Assembly: GCF_003285015.1 (NCBI RefSeq)
Contig: NZ_QMFB01000007.1
Location: 62,001 to 126,000 of the forward strand
Length of the DNA stretch: 64,000 nt
Direction of reading: 5' to 3'
From: Paenibacillus contaminans
GTDB taxonomy: Bacteria; Bacillota; Bacilli; Paenibacillales; NBRC-103111
Part shown: in pieces, positions 61,603 through 64,000 of the stretch
Layout of the letters: each line of letters opens with the position of its first letter
Position numbering within the stretch: the stretch's first letter is position 1
Program-made: the position numbers and the translations under genes
Notes under the pieces: model-generated
Databases searched by the model: none
The model's input: only the letters and a program-made list of their open reading frames with translations
Told to the model about the DNA's origin: nothing

Positions 61603-61655
61603 CGATTGGCGGACTAGGACGAACCAAATGCCTCGCATGAAAGGAGTCATGCATC

Positions 61656-62072
61656 ATGAATACCGGGAAACCGATGTCTGACGACGAGTGGGAGGCATTG
61701 GAGCGTTCCGCAAACGGGACGTTCTGGACCTATTTGGGCTGCAAGCTTGTCGAATGGGACGGCCGTCAAGTCGTCATTACGCTGGACGTTCAGCCTCATC
61801 ACTTGAACTTAATCGGTATCTTGCACGGGGGCGTCCACTCATCGCTGCTCGATAATGCGATGGGACTCGCTGCCATGGCATCTCGTCCGCAGGAAAAAGT
61901 CGTTACTGCGGTCTTGAATGTTCATTTCGTATCCCCGATACGAACGGGACTTGCGACCGTCACGGCAGAGATCGTTCATTCGACCCGCAAAGGCATCACG
62001 GCGCAAGGCCGGATTATGGATGCCGACGGCCGCCTCGGCTCGATCGGAACCGGTTCGTTTCGCGTTACTTAA
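61656..62072 (+). CDS. PaaI-family hotdog-fold thioesterase
   Basis: 138 residues. Hotdog helix LNLIGILHGGVHSSLLDNAMG carries the HGG motif and the nearby aspartate used in catalysis; VTAVLNVHFVSPIRTG is the following strand. It probably hydrolyses acyl-CoA esters made in the operon, setting CoA free. AAAGGAG precedes ATG 61656. Confidence 0.9.
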   Translation: MNTGKPMSDDEWEALERSANGTFWTYLGCKLVEWDGRQVVITLDVQPHHLNLIGILHGGVHSSLLDNAMGLAAMASRPQEKVVTAVLNVHFVSPIRTGLATVTAEIVHSTRKGITAQGRIMDADGRLGSIGTGSFRVT

Positions 62073-62131
62073 ATTTTGGTTGCGGAGTCAGGCGCTAACG
62101 GATACACCGACATCGGGAAGGCGGTGCGACA

Positions 62132-64000
62132 ATGAAGCTTTACTTTGTTTCCGCAATGGCGAATTCATTGGCTGCTCTCTATGCGCAATCGGCTCCGGCG
62201 GCGGAAGACAGAGGGAGCGGAACGTTTATGGCGATACATTTGGCGGCGGCTGTATTGGTGACGGGTTATGCCATTTTCTTGTTCGCGCACGTCGTATACA
62301 GCCGTTATTTATTTATACGATTGGGCAGACCCGGAACGGATGAGATAAAGACGTCATGGAAAAAAAGGCTGAAGCATACGGCTGCTCAGATGTTCGGGCA
62401 CGGCACGCTGCTGCAGGATTGGCGGAGCGGGGTCATGCATCTTGTTATCTTTTACGGCTTTATCGTGCTTCAGCTCGGCGCTATCGATTTGATCGTGCAG
62501 GGTATAAATACGGACTGGCATTTGCCGCTGGGCGGCGTTTATCCGGCTTTCACGCTTAGTCAGGAAATCGTCGTTCTGCTTGTGCTCGCCGCAGTCCTGT
62601 ATGCCGCATTCCGCAGATACGCGGAAAAGCTGCCGCGCTTAAAGAAGGGGTGGGGACCCGCGATCGTACTGCTGTTCATCGGGGGGCTCATGCTCAGTAT
62701 TCTTTTCACTCTGGCTGCCAAACGCGTTTGGCTTGGAGAGGCGCCGTCAGGCTATCCGTTCGTTTCGTCGTTCATCGCCTCGCAATTCGAGACATTCGGC
62801 GAAACGGCGAACGGCGTTATGTTTTATTCGGGATGGTGGGCGCATCTGCTCATTCTGCTTGCATTCCTCGTATACGTCCCTCAATCGAAGCACGCGCATA
62901 TTTTGTTTGCACCCGTCAATTTGTTCATTCGCAGCGTCAGCCCTCATGGCCGGCTCGAACCGGTGAATTTGGAAGATGACGATGCGGAGACGTTCGGCGT
63001 AAGCAAGATCGAGCAATTTACGCGCAACCAGCTTACGGATTTGTACGCTTGCGTGGAGTGCGGCCGCTGCACCTCGTCGTGTCCGGCGTCGGGTACGGGG
63101 AAAATGCTGTCTCCCATGCATTTGATCATTCATATGCGCGATCATTTGACGAATAAAGGAGCGGCGATTACATCCCGTACGCCATGGATGCCCGCTTTTG
63201 CGTTCTCGGGCAACGTGGCCAATCGCGTGGCTGCAGAAGCTTCGGCAATGGACGGGGATAAAACGAACGATACCGAGTTTACGCTCGAGCTGCTCGGCGA
63301 AACGGTGACGGATCAGGAATTATGGGCTTGTACGACCTGCCGCAATTGCGAAGACCAATGTCCGGTCGCGAACGAGCATGTCAGCTTTATCGTCGACATG
63401 CGGCGTTATTTGGTGTTGACGGAAGGCAGCTTGCCTGCCGAAGCGGGGCGAGCGCTCATGAATATCGAGAGGCAGGGCAATCCTTGGGGGCTGAGCAGAC
63501 AAGATCGGGCGCGCTGGAAAGACGGTCTAGGGGGGGGCGATCCGGCTCCGTCGATTCAGGACGGGAAGCCGTTCGAGTACTTGTTTTATATCGGATCGAT
63601 GGGAGCATACGACAAGCGCTGTCAGAAAATTACGCGCGCGTTCATCAGAATCATGAACCGAGCCGGCATTTCCTTTGCGGTTCTCGACAATGAGGAGACG
63701 AATTCGGGAGATACCGCCAGAAGGCTTGGCAACGAGTTTCTGTATCAGGAGCTAGCGCGCACGAATATCGGAATTTTTAACAAATACAAGGTGCGAAAAA
63801 TCGTAACGATCGATCCTCATGCCTACAATACGTTCAAAAACGAATATCCGGATTTCGGGCTCGGGCCGGATGTCGAAGTGTATCATCACAGCGAGCTGAT
63901 CGCGAGCTGGCTGAAGGAGGGGCGCATACGACCGACAATGAAGCTGGCGGAACGGGTAACATACCATGATTCGTGTTATCTTGGCCGCTATAACGGCATT
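62132..64000 (+). CDS. fadF: FadF-like membrane iron-sulfur oxidoreductase (3' end outside window)
   Basis: At least 623 codons, open to the window edge. The N-terminal 280 residues hold about five hydrophobic helices, resembling the heme b-type subunit of quinone-linked reductases. Then come two 4Fe-4S motifs CVECGRCTSSCPA (about 308) and CTTCRNCEDQCPV (about 398), and the start of the cysteine-rich CCG domain (YHDSCYLGRYNG) at the edge. Bacillus FadF is the likely route from EtfAB to menaquinone. GGAAGGCGG precedes ATG 62132. It is the last visible gene of the operon; the second CCG motif is cut off. Confidence 0.9.
   Translation, partial: MKLYFVSAMANSLAALYAQSAPAAEDRGSGTFMAIHLAAAVLVTGYAIFLFAHVVYSRYLFIRLGRPGTDEIKTSWKKRLKHTAAQMFGHGTLLQDWRSGVMHLVIFYGFIVLQLGAIDLIVQGINTDWHLPLGGVYPAFTLSQEIVVLLVLAAVLYAAFRRYAEKLPRLKKGWGPAIVLLFIGGLMLSILFTLAAKRVWLGEAPSGYPFVSSFIASQFETFGETANGVMFYSGWWAHLLILLAFLVYVPQSKHAHILFAPVNLFIRSVSPHGRLEPVNLEDDDAETFGVSKIEQFTRNQLTDLYACVECGRCTSSCPASGTGKMLSPMHLIIHMRDHLTNKGAAITSRTPWMPAFAFSGNVANRVAAEASAMDGDKTNDTEFTLELLGETVTDQELWACTTCRNCEDQCPVANEHVSFIVDMRRYLVLTEGSLPAEAGRALMNIERQGNPWGLSRQDRARWKDGLGGGDPAPSIQDGKPFEYLFYIGSMGAYDKRCQKITRAFIRIMNRAGISFAVLDNEETNSGDTARRLGNEFLYQELARTNIGIFNKYKVRKIVTIDPHAYNTFKNEYPDFGLGPDVEVYHHSELIASWLKEGRIRPTMKLAERVTYHDSCYLGRYNGI

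Noticed and set aside
60616..61650. 344-codon minus-strand frame opposite fadE
   Set aside because: Entirely opposite conserved acyl-CoA dehydrogenase sequence; no independent support.
1..64000. Mobile elements, phage genes, CRISPR arrays, tRNA or rRNA genes
   Set aside because: I looked for transposase or integrase motifs, long repeats, regularly spaced repeats and tRNA cloverleaf signatures and found none that hold up by eye; faint or degenerate elements could be missed without a computed search.

Overview
This window reads as chromosomal DNA of a spore-forming, low-to-mid GC Firmicute, most likely Paenibacillaceae (Paenibacillus/Cohnella-like). The signs are strong AGGAGG ribosome-binding sites, frequent GTG/TTG starts, an isoleucine T-box, a tandem glycine riboswitch ahead of a split gcvPA/gcvPB, KapB of the sporulation phosphorelay, a YheC/D spore-associated protein and a Bacillus-type fadN/fadA/fadE/fadF gene set. 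I see no tRNA, rRNA, CRISPR array, insertion sequence or prophage. The genus is inferred from gene content and style, not from a marker gene.

Layout. 1-3.9 kb: the tail of a YprB-like protein, then base-excision-repair genes (Fpg/Nei family, nfo) with a cyclic-phosphate-processing receiver protein, a YdeI/DUF1905 protein and a YlmA-like ABC ATPase. 3.9-5.3 kb: an isoleucine T-box and a short, ACT-less threonine deaminase. 5.5-18.1 kb: a Tad/Flp-type pilus locus. It opens with a Hanks-type Ser/Thr kinase fused to a degenerate MinD/ParA-like domain, continues with TadZ, TadA/CpaF, TadB, TadC, a Flp1-like pilin, three TadE/TadG-like proteins and a CpaA prepilin peptidase, and closes with a membrane FHA protein. 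A promoter followed by a hairpin with a T-run lies between the kinase gene and the rest. 18.2-28.7 kb: housekeeping and small genes (two ABC-F ATPases, Dabb, M42 peptidase, DUF6483, Nudix, thioredoxin-like, kapB, AIM24-like, TRIC channel, a GyrI-like protein with a LexA-box-like site). 28.9-34.1 kb: the glycine cleavage system, gcvT-gcvPA-gcvPB on the minus strand behind a tandem glycine riboswitch, with gcvH on the plus strand. 34.2-45.3 kb: an SDR epimerase, an MFS carrier, rpiR-nagB, several small proteins, and a histidine kinase overlapping a receiver/DUF3369/HD-GYP gene. 45.3-52.1 kb: a YheC/D ATP-grasp protein, then a compact cluster of a PaaK-like adenylate-forming enzyme, SbnA and SbnB, with an MFS carrier and an SGNH hydrolase beside it. 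52.3-64 kb: a fatty-acid beta-oxidation operon, etfB-etfA-fadD-fadN-fadA-fadE-thioesterase-fadF, with fadF cut by the window edge.

How the parts work together. In the Tad locus the kinase at one end and the FHA phosphothreonine-reading protein at the other suggest that pilus assembly or secretion is gated by Ser/Thr phosphorylation. In the SbnAB cluster, two enzymes would make L-2,3-diaminopropionate and the adenylating enzyme would activate an acid for attachment to it; the product is unknown. These two loci are the best candidates for poorly described biology. The beta-oxidation operon holds every step from acyl activation to electron delivery by EtfAB and FadF.
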